A stretch of 64,000 nucleotides of DNA from Agapetus fuscipes (GCA_951799405.1 OX637342.1:5394001-5458000); one strand, 5' to 3'; counted from the stretch's first letter, positions 21,701 through 33,025 are shown. Notes: generated by a model from the sequence alone, not told the origin. A program made the numbers and translations.

Positions 21701-21955
21701 TATAAGATCTCAAATATTTTATACATGATATAGACTTGCTAGTTCTTCAACAATTGTTTTAATTTTAATTCCATGGTGTATAATTTCTAGGAGGGTGCTG
21801 AAGAAAGGTTGGTTAAATTGGATGTTGTTTATTACCTCAAAGTTATGTGGGGAAGTAGCTGATTACAGTATCTACTTGGATGTACGTAATTATTTTAAGT
21901 TAAGATTATTTATAATTCTGAAGCAATTTTATAGTGTTAAAATATTTCTGTTATT

Positions 21956-22515
21956 GTTCCGGTGGAAAGCTCAGTTGGTAGAGTGCTTGCATTCCATGCC
22001 AAGAGCTCGGGTTCAAATCCCACCGAGGAATTCAGAAATAATTTCCCGTTTCGGTGTTTATTTCAAACCCACAATAAAATATCGGCAAGGTTTACTCAGC
22101 CTTCACAAGAATGATTACCAGTCCCAGGTAGCTGAGAAACCCACTATTTTACTGAAGTTTTTGACGTATGGCCAATCACCACATGCGACTAATCTAATCT
22201 AATCTAAGTTGCAAAAATATGTTACATTGGAAATTTACATTCATTATGCATTCTCACAAGCAGACACGTAAAAGTTCGAACTTGCACATGCCGAACCTAC
22301 AACATAAAAACCAAATCTCAAGTGGACATACACCCTGCAACTCTTGCCGTCCTTCCCTGAAACAGAGGTGACATTGGCAAAGTGAACCATTTTTACAGCA
22401 TGGATGGTCAGCCGCATACCAACCTATAAGTCAAGGAACATAAACGACAAATGACTACTTCGGGGAAAACGCGGCAAGAAGTTATACTTTAAGTGTAGCT
22501 TAGTTGCGTTTATTG
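21956..22515 (+). repeat. SINE A interrupted by a LINE-tail repeat
   Basis: Head to CACATGCGACT at 21956-22189, continuing ATGACTACTTCGGGGAAAAC at 22450-22515. ATGCGACT/ATGACT at the junctions looks like an imperfect target duplication. Confidence 0.8.
22190..22449 (-). repeat. LINE-tail repeat inserted in SINE A
   Basis: Complete antisense copy from AATCTAATCTAATCTAAG to AAGGAACATAAACGACA. Confidence 0.88.
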
Positions 22516-22519
22516 TTAC

Positions 22520-23230
22520 GCTCTGTTTAATTTTTCTTTTTAGGTGGCAGTTCTGTTAAATTTAAACTGTCCAGAATAAAAATATTTTCAGGTGTTTGAA
22601 ATGAAGCTCAGCTGCCTGTGAATTGGCGATATAATTTCCTATTCTGCAGACGGAGCGGCCGTCCTTGAAAGTGTTTTACAACTCGACTAAAGATGAAAAA
22701 ACTTTTTCAGTTACCGTTCTCACGTAACATGCTCAACTTTTATCATAAGGATATTACAGAACCCCAAGTATAAAACTGTACGTTTAAACTCAACTATAAC
22801 GTTATATTTAAAATAATCCAAAACAAAGTCGGCAGCTCTAGTGAACGTTGACGTTGTAATATCTTTTTGGTATTGTTGCGTTAAAGTTTTTTACTTCGGA
22901 TACAGGCCAGGCTAATGTCACGAAAATTTTCTCAACTTTCATTACGAACATCTCATCAACTTTTCTGCGTTTTTCTAGGGGGGAAGGAAAAAGTTTTGTG
23001 TATCTTTGACTTCATTTCGATAGCACGAAAATTTGCACCTAAAAATGTTAACTAGAAAAAGATAATTTATGAATCGTGATCGGTCAAATATTGGAAGTTA
23101 CATAATTTTTTTATTTTTGGCGTAAGTGTGTATATTTAAAACAACAAAAAAACATGTTTTTTAAGGCTCTTATTTTAAAACGGTAGATGCTAACAACTAT
23201 AATAAAATATTAAGCCATTTCATAGACTGA
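22520..23230. other. Intron sequence, nothing recognised
   Basis: No coding signal or repeat boundary that I can support. Confidence 0.5.
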
Positions 23231-23478
23231 TTCCTTGACTGGCTCCTTGACTGATAGGTTGGCATGAGACTGACCCCCCGTGCTGCAAAAATACGTTTAC
23301 TTTTGCCAATGCCATACCGGTTTCAGGGAAAAGCGGCGGGAGTTGAAAGGTTTATGTTCATGTGAAGTTTTGTTTATTTGTATGCACACGTCATCTAGAA
23401 TGTGTAGGCGCGTGCTTATATGTGGGCATGCATTTAATATCAGCCTTAAATATTAACATATATTTGCAGAATAGATTA
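23231..23478 (+). repeat. LINE-tail repeat, diverged copy
   Basis: TTCCTTGACT is duplicated at its 5' end; CGGTTTCAGGGAAAAGCGG and ATATTTGCAGAATAGATTA are preserved. Confidence 0.75.
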
Positions 23479-23479
23479 A

Positions 23480-24320
23480 TTATTATAGATAGAAAAAGAC
23501 AGGATCGAGGGTTGTTAAAAAAATGTATTGTTTTCTTTTATTTAGCATTTTGGCATACATATTCTTTTCTCCAGTAAAAATAATATAATATAATAAACTT
23601 TTTAACATATTTGTTCAACATTTTTTCTTTGAAGTCTAATCACATTTAATGGTAAAATAACAATAAAATTATATCATTACACAAACACACAAAGTGTCGA
23701 AAATTTTATAGGCAACAGATTTTAAACAACAGTCCTTTTAATGAAGCCTTTTACAATTAGGGTAAATGAATTGTGAGATAATAAGCAACTTTGCGTTTCG
23801 CCAGTTACTTTGCGATAAATCTGAGTTGAATATTTTTTTAGTACTGCGCAACGCCTGGCGAAATTTTCACGTGACCTTGACCCTTTGACCTTTTCAAGGC
23901 CAGCATTATCCTTATTGAGGCGAGGTATAACTAGCAACGCTTCCCTGTTGAGCCAACAATCTGGGGAATCCCGAAAGCTCTCCTGTGAAATTATTAACAA
24001 TTCATAGAACTCGTATGTGAGCTTTTGGAGTGTAAAATTTTGTGAAATGTATTTGTGAAAAAATATTAAATTAGTTACATGTTTGCACCCCTAGTTTAAA
24101 TTTTAATTTATCCTTTGTTTCATGACACATGTTTTAAATCTGATTTTAAAATAGTTTATTTTAAATATGTTGAAGCTTAGTCCAAACATAAATTATTAGT
24201 CGTAGGCGTAGGTATCCAAATAATATTATATTTAAAAAAGGCATATGATTGAAAAGCGAAGTTAATAAAAAATGCATTAAATATTAACGAGCTTATTTTT
24301 AAAGGTAGAATAATTATGGA
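23480..24320. other. Intron sequence, nothing recognised
   Basis: AT-rich, no supported feature. Confidence 0.5.
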
Positions 24321-24578
24321 CATATCGTCGTTGTTCTGGCAATAGGTCGTATGTCAAGGGTTTTCGATTTCCTTTTTGTGATGCCATTTGATGGAGAAAA
24401 AGTCATTTTATGTAGCTACAAAACCTCCCATGTCACACATTATCATCAGTACAGTATGGTTTATGACACGGGAGATATTGCAGTTGTATAAAATGATTTT
24501 TTCCCTATCAAATGGCATCATAAAGTGGAAGTCGAAATTTTTTGACATACGACCTATTGCCAGAACAACGACGATATG
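24321..24578. mobile_element. 258-bp hairpin (foldback MITE or hairpin-RNA source)
   Basis: Arms of about 115 bp begin CATATCGTCGTTGTTCTGGC and are inverted at the right (GCCAGAACAACGACGATATG). Further paired blocks are GATGCCATTTGAT and AGGTCGTATGTCA. The loop is about 30 bp. Confidence 0.8.
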
Positions 24579-24600
24579 CCATTTTTCTATAGAGTTAAAT

Positions 24601-24834
24601 CTTGCTTATAGATTGGTATGAGGCTGACCACCCATACTGTAAAAAATGGTTCACTTTGCAAATGTCACCCCCCTTCAAGGGTAAGTCGGCAAAAGTTGCA
24701 GGGTTTATATTCATTTAAGGTTTGGATTTTAATTTGTAAGCACACATTCAGCATTTGTAAGAGCGAACTTACACGTGTTTGTTTGTGGGCATGAACTTTG
24801 AATGTTAATATATCCTTGCAACATAGATTTATAG
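24601..24834 (+). repeat. LINE-tail repeat copy
   Basis: GGTATGAGGCTGACCACCC to CCTTGCAACATAGATTTATA; only the outermost 5' bases are degraded. Confidence 0.8.
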
Positions 24835-24839
24835 ATAAA

Positions 24840-26370
24840 AAATAACTGATTTTGCGTACCAGGGTTTAGAGAATGATGGGTTTCTCAACGTTTCATCGAA
24901 GTCGTGTCCGACGTTATCAGGAGACGTGATTCTTCCAGACAAAGAAATTCCAGCTTTGCTACTATAAGGTTAAATTTATGGCAGATTTCGTCAATTTTCT
25001 TCTAAAGCATGCACGCGCTTGAAATTATTTTAAATGGTGTAGTACTGAAATATTCTGTGTAAGTTTTAAAGCAAACTCCATCTTCTATTGTTGGAGCTTG
25101 TGAACTGGATTACGAGTTACATAATTATTCAAATTTATGAAAGCATGCTGAATAAGAATGCAGATGAGTGGTAAGGGACGTACCAAGACATTAATTTATC
25201 CTCTAATTTAATACGGATTAAGGTTATGTGACGTCATGTTAGAATATTAAACTTTCCCGTTTCAGAGAAATTTCTATTAAAACCGTATTAGGAAAGGGCC
25301 GCGAGGTTATTGTTGCATATTTAAATTTGCATTAAAGTTTCATAGGTTGACATGATGTGGAGTTAGCCTTTGGCTTACCACATTGTCTGGACATACCACC
25401 AAAGTATTGATATATCATTTATGTTATTGAGCTTTAAAACAAAATTATGTGCCTTAGATACCAGACGATATATACAGAGCCTTGTTTGCTCAGTAATAGA
25501 AACTAGTAAAATACCCTTCGTGCAACACCAATCTTATATGCAATCTCTGAAGAAAGGTCGAGTGTTCATTATAGCGTGTCTGAATTATTAGTATCCTGTT
25601 GTGGATGCAAGAAGAGATAAATTCCATGTTAATTTTATATGGTAACAACGGGTTTTTATGTATTTATTTGTTTTATTACAACTCAGTTAATAGAGTGATA
25701 TTTTTACTTTATAGCAGTCCGAAGGACTGATTTTCTCAGAAGTGAAAGCGTTGACAAAAAAGATATGTTCTACAATATTATACGTAACATCAAATTCTAT
25801 ATAAAAATTAAATAAAATTTTTGAAAATAAAAACATAAAGTGCCGTTTACATGATTTCAAAAGTTGAAATTAAAAAGCTACATAAACCCATCAGAACGCA
25901 AAAAACTTTCATGTTTCTTAACTTTATCAGAAAAAAACTTTTTTATCACGATAATTTATAGTGAAACATTTCCCAAATTTTAGAAAATTCAAGATGGCTT
26001 CCGAACAGCTGAAAGTTTCAAATGAGATTTTCTCAAAAACGGCTTCTACGATTTTCTTTATTTTTTTGTATAATCGTCATTATAATACTGCTATGTAAAA
26101 ACAATAACCATTGCCTCATAATTTTCTTTGTTTTGGGGGTTGCCATACAAGAGAAAAAAATTATTTAAAATTTCTCGGCAGAGAAAGGGTTAACTAAAAA
26201 ATAATGTTCGACAGTTGAAAAGCTTATTATATATACCTACATACATGAATCATTACTTTTTTTCAAAAAAATATTATAAAGTATAGCCACCATACAAAGT
26301 GACAAATTTTCATACAAAAATAATTGTAATATTCTTGGTACTAAAACGCCTAATATTACTAGGCTACGAG
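24840..26370. other. Intron sequence with a lone piggyBac-like terminus
   Basis: No gene supported. TCGGCAGAGAAAGGGTTAA near 26176-26194 reads, reversed, as TTAACCCTTTCTCTGCCGA, a piggyBac-style end; no partner was found. Confidence 0.4.
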
Positions 26371-26374
26371 TCTT

Positions 26375-26515
26375 CTAGTAAGTTGTACCCATATAATAAT
26401 CAATCATAACTTTCCAAAATATCAATGAAAAGTAAAATCAATGAAATGTAAAATCTAGTAAGTTGTACCCATATAATAATCAATCATAACTTTCCAAAAT
26501 ATCAATGAAAAGTAT
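26375..26515. repeat. 80-bp tandem duplication
   Basis: CTAGTAAGTTGTACCCATAT and the following 40 bases recur identically at 26455. The first unit is 80 bp, the second about 61 bp. Confidence 0.9.
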
Positions 26516-26730
26516 AGGTACCCACCAAACAAAGTGTTAGTTTTGATACAAACGGGATCAATGATAATACTGCAAAAAGACGATTGCTTAAAAAGATTAG
26601 CTTCATTACTTATACACAACTAAATGTTTTGTTATGAAAATTGGCTATGACCTAAACATGACCGTATTTTGTGCTTTAAAGTCATGTGCAGTCCACTGTA
26701 CAATTTATTTTTTCTGTGATTAAAGGAATT

Positions 26731-26925
26731 TACCAAGGTCACTACGATTTCAGAGAAAAGCGTTTGGAATGGTGAGGTTTATGTTTGAGTGAGGCTTGGT
26801 TTATTTTGCAAGTACACATGCAGCATGTGTGTGCGCGAATTTGTCCGTGTCTAATTTTAGTTGTGCATTAAATTAGAGCCTCAATGTCACTACATCTTTG
26901 CAACTTAGATTAAAAATAGAAGGAG
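26731..26925 (+). repeat. LINE-tail repeat, degraded copy
   Basis: TACACATGCAGCATGTGTGTGCG and ATCTTTGCAACTTAGATTAA survive; the 5' part is barely recognisable. Confidence 0.6.
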
Positions 26926-27109
26926 ACAAAATCAAACTCTTGAAAAATTACATACAAAGATATGTTACAGCGGCAGATATATGTCTATTGTCTACCACAT
27001 ACGTATGCTTGAAGATACATCAGGGTAGTATCACCGAATAAATACCGTATTATACATTATTTTATCCAAAAATCATTCTTGTCTACATAGTTGAATTAGT
27101 TAGTCGGGT

Positions 27110-27310
27110 TAACCTTCCTCGCGGGTCGCTGATTTCGACCGCTATATCCTTTTCATCACGCAGCATCGCAAAGCACCCCAACCCCGTACACTTTTAGGGT
27201 CTGCCCCACCCCATCACTCTTAGGGTCTGCTCCAGCCACCAATAGACCTCAAGGTCACGTGCGGGACTGCGAACCCTCGGGCGGCAAGTGTCTAGTGAAA
27301 CTGTCAAGTA
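27110..27310. other. GC-rich island of unknown nature
   Basis: Locally GC-rich, with TTAACCTTCCTCGCGGGTCG at its left and two near-repeats of CACTCTTAGGGTCTGC (27188-27235). TTAACC at the edge could be a piggyBac-type end. No open frame with a domain. Confidence 0.3.
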
Positions 27311-27671
27311 GCACTAGACCTAGTCAAGTTTGACAATGTATAGGGATGGATATCAAGGGTTTTTGAGAAGATCTTGTAACATTACGTGGAATTTCTGTAT
27401 TGAATGTGATCCCACTTGAAAAATAAAGTGGGTATAGATACTATTAACATTTTCCAAGATAAGAAAAAACCTTAAAAATACATTTCAAAGGTTCACAAAT
27501 TTATTCAGATCGTTGTATACATATCGACGCGACGGTTCAAAGAAAGTAGGACATAAGCGACAAAAGCTAAATTGTTCAGGAGATCAGTTTTAAGTTTGAG
27601 ATTGCAAAAAAATGGCATAACTTATTTTATTTTTTATCATATCATTAAAATCAAAACAGCTCTAAAATAAA

Positions 27672-27966
27672 AAAAGGCATTTACTGGTATTCCAATTAAT
27701 GCGGTTTTACGATTATTTTTATGTCACAAGCGCTTTTAGAACAAAAAAGGCCAAAATCTTGTCGATTACACCAAAATCGCAGTTGTTTGCTTGGGCATAA
27801 TTAAAAAAAATTGGGCTAAAATTAAAAAAAAATTAAGTTATTTATTGGCATTCTTATTAATGTGGTTTTACGTTGTGTTACGATTTTTTTTATGTCACAA
27901 GCGCCTTAAGGACAAAAATGGCAAAAAACGCAGCTTCGAAAACGCAGTTGTTTGCTTGGGCATAAA
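27672..27966. repeat. Imperfect ~165-bp tandem duplication
   Basis: GCGGTTTTACGATTATTTTTATGTCACAAGCGC and CGCAGTTGTTTGCTTGGGCAT-type text recurs at about 27700/27863 and 27778/27944, with roughly 15-20% divergence. Confidence 0.65.
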
Positions 27967-28042
27967 CAACGAAAAAAAATCATCGTAGAGCCATGGAAGT
28001 TAGCGCATTAGAAAGAGCGGAAAATTAGAATATTTTATCTTT

Positions 28043-28660
28043 GACCGGTCCGTAGTCCAGTGACAACACTTCGGACTCGCAAATGGAAGGTTGTGAATTT
28101 GGATACCGGCGGAGCACAAAAAATATACCATTTATATTTCCAAATATGCTCTTCGCTGAGTTGAAAAAAATCAAACAAACCTTTACCAAAACCGGTCACT
28201 AAAGGTCTATCCAGCCTTACAGCAACTGGATATTGTTTGAGTATTGGCGCTTTGTAGCGATGACTAATCTAATCTAATCTAATCTAAGTTGCAAAGATAT
28301 GTTACATCGGAGATTCACATTACATGCATTCTCACAACCAGACATGTACAAGTTCGCGCTTGCACATGCCTCATGTGAACCTACAACATAAAAACCAAAT
28401 CTCAAATGGACATACACCCTGCAACTCTTGCCGCCGTTCCCTGAAACAGGGGTGACATTGGCAAAGTGAACAATTTCTACAGCATGGGTGGTCAGCCGCA
28501 TACCAACCTATAAGTCAAGGAACAACCAAACTTGTAAAAAGTCCAGTCAATAGCTCAGTTGGCAGTATGCTCTGCGGCACTAAAACAAGTGTCATAGACC
28601 CCTAGAGTCTCTAAAATCTAGGGAGTCTACCGCACAGGATTTCTTAAAAATAAAAATAAA
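28043..28660 (+). repeat. SINE B carrying a LINE-tail insert and a SINE A head piece
   Basis: Head and body at 28043-28263 (GACCGGTCCGTAGTCCAGTG, B box degraded), tail 1 at 28570-28660 (CTCTGCGGCACTAAAACAAG). Between them are a LINE-tail repeat (28264-28523) and a SINE A head (28540-28569), the latter abutting tail 1 as if by template switching. Confidence 0.7.
28264..28523 (-). repeat. LINE-tail repeat with four ATCTA tail units
   Basis: CTAATCTAATCTAATCTAAT tail, complete to AAGTCAAGGAAC. Little diverged from the 22190-22449 and 5066-5319 copies, so the same young subfamily. Confidence 0.88.
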
Positions 28661-28977
28661 TCTACTACTTCTTTTTATTTTTTTCTTTCCTTCGATTTTA
28701 GGTGTGGTCCTATTCAGGACCTCAATCATAAATAAATCTCGTTGTTGGCAAAATTTTAATATTTTAAGCGTCGCGTCGCGTCGGTGTTCCATCCCTAGCA
28801 AAGCGTTTGACAGAGTAAGTACTTAAGTGACAGCAAAGGTTGTCTTGAAGGCACAGACTAGGACCAATGTGCCAAAACTAATATTCTAATAATTTAAGTT
28901 GTTTGAAAAATAAAACAGCAGATTTCACATCAGTCAGTATTTTAATAACGTGGAGTTTAATTAATTATCTATGATTT

Positions 28978-29131
28978 CATTGACTTAAAGGTTGGTATGC
29001 GGCTGACCACCCATGCTGTAGAAAATTGTTTACTTTGCCAATGTCACCCCTGTTAAAGGGAAGTTCGGCAGGAGTTGCAGGGTGTATGTCCATTTGAGAT
29101 TTTGTTTTTATGTTGTAGGTTCACATGCGGC
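28978..29131 (+). repeat. LINE-tail repeat, 3'-truncated
   Basis: TTGACTTAAAGGTTGG to GGTTCACATGCGGC, then abruptly different sequence; the tail half is missing. Confidence 0.75.
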
Positions 29132-29229
29132 TCATAACTCATAATTACTCAATGAAATCTATGAATTTGTGACCACAGTCCCTGGCGCGTCTTTCCTTTC
29201 TACCCCCCGTTTCGACAGACGACACACAC

Positions 29230-29555
29230 TAAAAATGTTTCTTACACTTTATGGCCTTTGTAAAGAAGTGACAATTATGGAAAAAATCACACGTGTTTAT
29301 TGATTTTTTATCTAAATTTTAAACTTAAAATATTTTATAAAACTTAAAAAATGACGCTACAAAAAAATATTTAAAAAAACACGTTTTTATTCACATTTTT
29401 TTCTTATAATTTTGTTGTTTAATATTTTGGACAGATTTTTTTTCTTCATAATTATAGAATGATACAATGTCTAGAGAGTGTTTAAAAAATATTTTAGGTT
29501 ATGTGAACATTTTTTGAGATAATATGAAAAAACTGAAACTTGATAATTAATTTAA
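29230..29555 (+). mobile_element. Single arm of the 10211-10954 foldback family
   Basis: AAAAATGTTTCTTACAC, AATCACACGTGTTTATTG, AAAAATGACGCTAC and ATGATACAATGTCTAGAGAG align in order with the left arm at 10211. No opposing arm here. Confidence 0.65.
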
Positions 29556-29559
29556 TGTG

Positions 29560-30290
29560 CGCGGCAGTACTTCAGCGTGAATTGTCGCCGAACCCACAGT
29601 AAGAAGGGAAACACGCGTCCCTGGCTGGCGTGTTAAAAGGGCCTTACGGGTTTCAAACCTGCTTTTCCAAGCTGTTTTATTTCAAACACACGCTGCCAAA
29701 TTGCCGCTCCGCTTTATATAAGACTTTAAAAAAACAATTGTCAATACCTCGGTTTTATCAGTTAACTCTTAGAATAATATTTGTAAAACTGATTAACTCC
29801 CACATTGTATTTCAGGCAACAAGTAAGCACATGTAGATGATTTGTATTAATGACATCATTCATTACTAGGGCATGTTAGCCTTGGCCTTTGGGGTTTACT
29901 AGTATTAATGATGTTTTTCCTTGGCAAGGACGTTTGCTCGATGTGGCTTGTATTCTAGAATGCCCTGAGGTGTAATATTCGATGCGAACAACGTAGAGTC
30001 TCGGTTAATGCCTTTCTCTGTAGGCCCTATATAACAATACAGACTGACCTTGTAAGGACCTATAATGATTTAAAATATGTATGGAAATAAGGTATGTCGT
30101 AGTTCTACAAACATTTAGATAGCTGCAAAAAAAAAACTATTTTACATTTTTTTCTGTGGTTTTTATTGTAATCATATAAAAATAGTTGTGATTTAGGTAA
30201 ATTGATTAATTTAATTATTAAAATTACAAACGGTCAGTTTTTTTATGACCCTTCAAGACTTGAGAGGACCCAAAAATCTAAAATGTCTTC
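29560..30290. other. Intron sequence with a short GC-richer block
   Basis: 29565-29740 is GC-richer (GCGCGGCAGTACTTCAGCGT) without a recognisable frame. The rest is AT-rich and featureless. Confidence 0.35.
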
Positions 30291-30297
30291 TCATGAG

Positions 30298-30386
30298 TGT
30301 GTCGTGTGTAAGTGCGAACTTTACATGTCTGCTTGTGGAAATTCATACGATATAAATCTACAATGTAATTGCAACTTAGATTCGAT
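30298..30386 (+). repeat. LINE-tail repeat, 3' fragment
   Basis: GTAAGTGCGAACTTTACATG to TTGCAACTTAGATTCGATT. Confidence 0.65.
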
Positions 30387-30789
30387 TATAAGTCTTTTTA
30401 TTAATTACTCAAAAAGTAGCGCTAACATTTTGATGTTAAGATTTTATATTTTCAACCCTGCGTTTAAAAAAGACTTATTTTGAGCTAAGATTAACTGAAA
30501 GAAATGTTTTCAAAGAGCTTGCATAAACTGTTTCACTCTTATTATTTTTGTAAAACATTTCATATTTTGGAAATAATTTCAATTACCTGCGAAGGTCAAT
30601 TATTACCGTGGATAACCAATATTCAATAATCTCATAAACAAGTTCGTGGGATGAATATGCGGTCGAAGTAAATAAGAAATTCAAGGTCACATTGAAAATA
30701 ATCGATAATTAATCTGTTGATGCTTGGATTTATATATTTGTAGTATAGATATATTCAATACTATATTTAAATTACATATTTTTTACCTA

Positions 30790-31806
30790 GAGCTCAAAAA
30801 TAGAGCAGAATTTCACCACAAATACCTAACCGGTGTAAGCACTAACAGAAGAGGTCTGGGATGGCAAAAGGTGGAATCGGAGAAAGCCCATATGAAGGCT
30901 CTAGTAAAGCATGACTCTGACTCTAAATACAGGCTTCATGCGTTAAACCTTGAGATGCAGCATGACTGGATCACTGTTGGTGAAATGTGTCTTCCACCTG
31001 CACTACACTGGAAGATACTAATATACAATTGGTCTCCTGAAATGCTACGATTTTACTTAAATGCATTTCAAAACACGCTCCCTGACCCTGGAAACCTAAA
31101 ACGATGGGGTAAAAATACAACTGCTTCCTGTGATCTCTGTGCCATTGACAAATGCACAGCAAGACATATTCTAACAGGGTGCAAAGTGGCCCTTGAAAAT
31201 GGCAGATATACCTACAGACACGACAGGGTATTGGAAATACTAAGGGAGAGTATAAGCCTAACAATTTCCAGAGCAAACAAAGGTTTGACAAGAGAGTCCA
31301 TTGAAAAAATAAAATTTGTTAAGCCTGGAGAAAAGGGAGATCGAAGGGCCAGGACCCAGACTTCCATTATAAAAAAGGCAAAGGACTGGAGGCTTGTGAT
31401 GGATTCCACCACAGGACGATACATTTTCCCAGGAGAACTATGCACTACGGCTTTGAGACCCGACATAGTTCTATACTCAAATGAACTAAAGCAAGTACTC
31501 TTGGTTGAATTGACGGTGCCGTGGGAGATGAACATCCCTAAGGACCATGCCTACAAACTAAATAGGTATAAAGGACTAGTGGATGAAATCACAAATAATG
31601 GATATACCACAAGATTGTATGCAGTGGAGGTGGGAGCGAGAGGACTGCCAGCCAAATCGGTATATACTTTCCTTAAGGATCTGGGACTGAATAGATCCCA
31701 AATAAATGGATTTCTGGAAAGACTAACAAAAGCGGCCATCTCGGGATCATACCACATTTGGCTGCGAAGATCTGAGAGCCCAGACACCTCTGGACATGCA
31801 ACGTAG
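30790..31806 (+). CDS. Restriction-like endonuclease C-terminal domain of a LINE (open fragment)
   Basis: Fragment of about 338 open codons entered from the truncated 5' side; the first Met is at 30892 and no good start exists. A CCHC-like knuckle CDLCAIDKCTARHILTGC lies at about 31127-31180. It is followed by a basic linker and RPDIVLYSNELKQVLLVELT with VPWE (about 31458-31530), then KLNRYKGLVDE. The RPD...hhhE-x-TVPWE...K..KY arrangement is the catalytic core of LINE restriction-like endonucleases. There are no stops or frameshifts, which means either a young insertion or retention of the domain. With no promoter or start codon visible, a young truncated copy is the simpler reading. Confidence 0.8.
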   Translation, partial: ELKNRAEFHHKYLTGVSTNRRGLGWQKVESEKAHMKALVKHDSDSKYRLHALNLEMQHDWITVGEMCLPPALHWKILIYNWSPEMLRFYLNAFQNTLPDPGNLKRWGKNTTASCDLCAIDKCTARHILTGCKVALENGRYTYRHDRVLEILRESISLTISRANKGLTRESIEKIKFVKPGEKGDRRARTQTSIIKKAKDWRLVMDSTTGRYIFPGELCTTALRPDIVLYSNELKQVLLVELTVPWEMNIPKDHAYKLNRYKGLVDEITNNGYTTRLYAVEVGARGLPAKSVYTFLKDLGLNRSQINGFLERLTKAAISGSYHIWLRRSESPDTSGHAT

Positions 31807-32030
31807 TTAATCGGACTTACATATTGGAGGGAAGGATGAGTTGGGAGGAATTGGGAACGTTGTCATGACAAAAGGATCCTTAACCAACCAAAGACAGGTC
31901 GTAAGTCCTGTGACTCCCATCTCATCCTGACTCCGTGCGGCGGGCCTGAGTTTGGGTCTTAGATTTTCAAAATTAGAGACCTGACTCGGTGAGACCGTGG
32001 ATGCTCAGCTATTTCACAAAAAAAAAAAAA
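30790..32030 (+). mobile_element. 5'-truncated LINE with zinc knuckle and restriction-like endonuclease, poly(A) tail
   Basis: A coding fragment open to 31806, a roughly 210-bp 3' UTR and a 13-A tract at 32018-32030. The order knuckle, endonuclease, 3' UTR, poly(A) is that of the C-terminal half of R2/NeSL/HERO-type retrotransposons, which nick DNA with a PD-(D/E)XK nuclease. The reverse transcriptase that should precede it is absent, as expected for 5' truncation during target-primed reverse transcription. The 5' junction is somewhere near 30780. No target duplication was identified. Confidence 0.8.
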
Positions 32031-32475
32031 TTAATTTCTTTTAAATAATTTTATTTTATTGCGCAAGACTTCGCAACGGCCATTGGGGTATTTTTGATAA
32101 GACAAGACAGAGGACATTTTTATACCAATGATACATTTGAATTATACTACTACTATACTACTAATTATAACTACGGCTTGGCCAGGCCGGTGCGTCGCCA
32201 AACGCCGGCCAATCAGCGCATTTGTTTAGTTTTTTCAAACATTAAACGGGGGCGGTACAAATCGGACATTCACTAACAGATAGTTGTGAATCAATATGTA
32301 TGTACAAAATTAAAGTTAGCGCTTAAGATTTTCATAAACTTTCCCTTAAAAAGGGGTGGCATTGGCAAAGGTGAACTTTTTCATTATATTTAATGAACCT
32401 GATTCTCATTAATTAGTTATGGAGTCTAATGAGATTCTTAATTGATGCATATTTAGAAAAGATGGTTGAAAATAT

Positions 32476-33025
32476 TGTTAGAAACTATGAATTCGTAGTA
32501 CGTTAGCCTAGGCTTGCTGGTATGACGTCGAATAGCTAGTATAATGATGAAATGCATGATGGTAGACTGTACTGGTATAATCCTACGTGAGCCTACGCAC
32601 GCTGGGCTGGAAGTCTCATCACCACGGTAATTCTTACCTACCGAATATCGGTAATATTTGTATGAGAACTAATCAGCTGTTCACTTGCGGCCATCTTGGA
32701 TTGACAGGTCTTCATGCAAATATTACCGACATTTGGTAGATAGGATCTGCCGTGGGGATGAGACTTCCACCCCTGGTTGGTGTGCGTGTGGAACTATCCA
32801 CTATAGAAGAATCTGGAATACACGAAAAATCCCCATATGAACTGTATAAATATGAGCCGCAATTGTGTGGAGAGTCAGTCGCTTGAAACTTTGTGACGCG
32901 AAGACATAAGCAGAGAAAGAAAAGTAATTAGTTCATTGTAAGCCGATATTGTGCAAAATAAATCTGGCTAAATAAATATAAATCGCTGTTATTTTAAAAA
33001 AAGAACCCTAAGTAAAAGCATAACA
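32476..33025 (+). mobile_element. Possible solo LTR carrying a MITE
   Basis: TGTTAGAAACTATG...AAAAGCATAACA could be LTR ends. Inside are a TATA-like TGTATAAATATGAGCCGC near 32842 and AAATAAATCTGGCTAAATAA near 32956, the promoter/poly(A) layout of an LTR. Flanks do not give a clean target duplication, so the boundaries are tentative. The 32602-32774 MITE sits inside. Confidence 0.4.
32602..32774. mobile_element. MITE with GGAAGTCTCATC inverted ends (hAT-like)
   Basis: Left CTGGGCTGGAAGTCTCATCA, right inverse CAGGGGTGGAAGTCTCATCC. The arms extend about 60 bp (CACGG, TACC, GGTAATATTTG). CAGGGGTGG suggests hAT; no matching 8-bp flanks. Confidence 0.65.

Noticed and set aside
2893..26194. One large piggyBac element between TTAACCCTTTCTTTGCC (2893) and GGCAGAGAAAGGGTTAA (26178)
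   Set aside because: The 23-kb distance, intervening host exon and absence of a transposase make a single element implausible; they are probably two lone ends or chance matches.
32338..32385. Another LINE-tail copy (CCCTTAAAAAGGGGTGGCAT, TTGGCAAAGGTGAAC)
   Set aside because: Only about 45 bases match, too short to annotate confidently, though it may be a scrap of the family.
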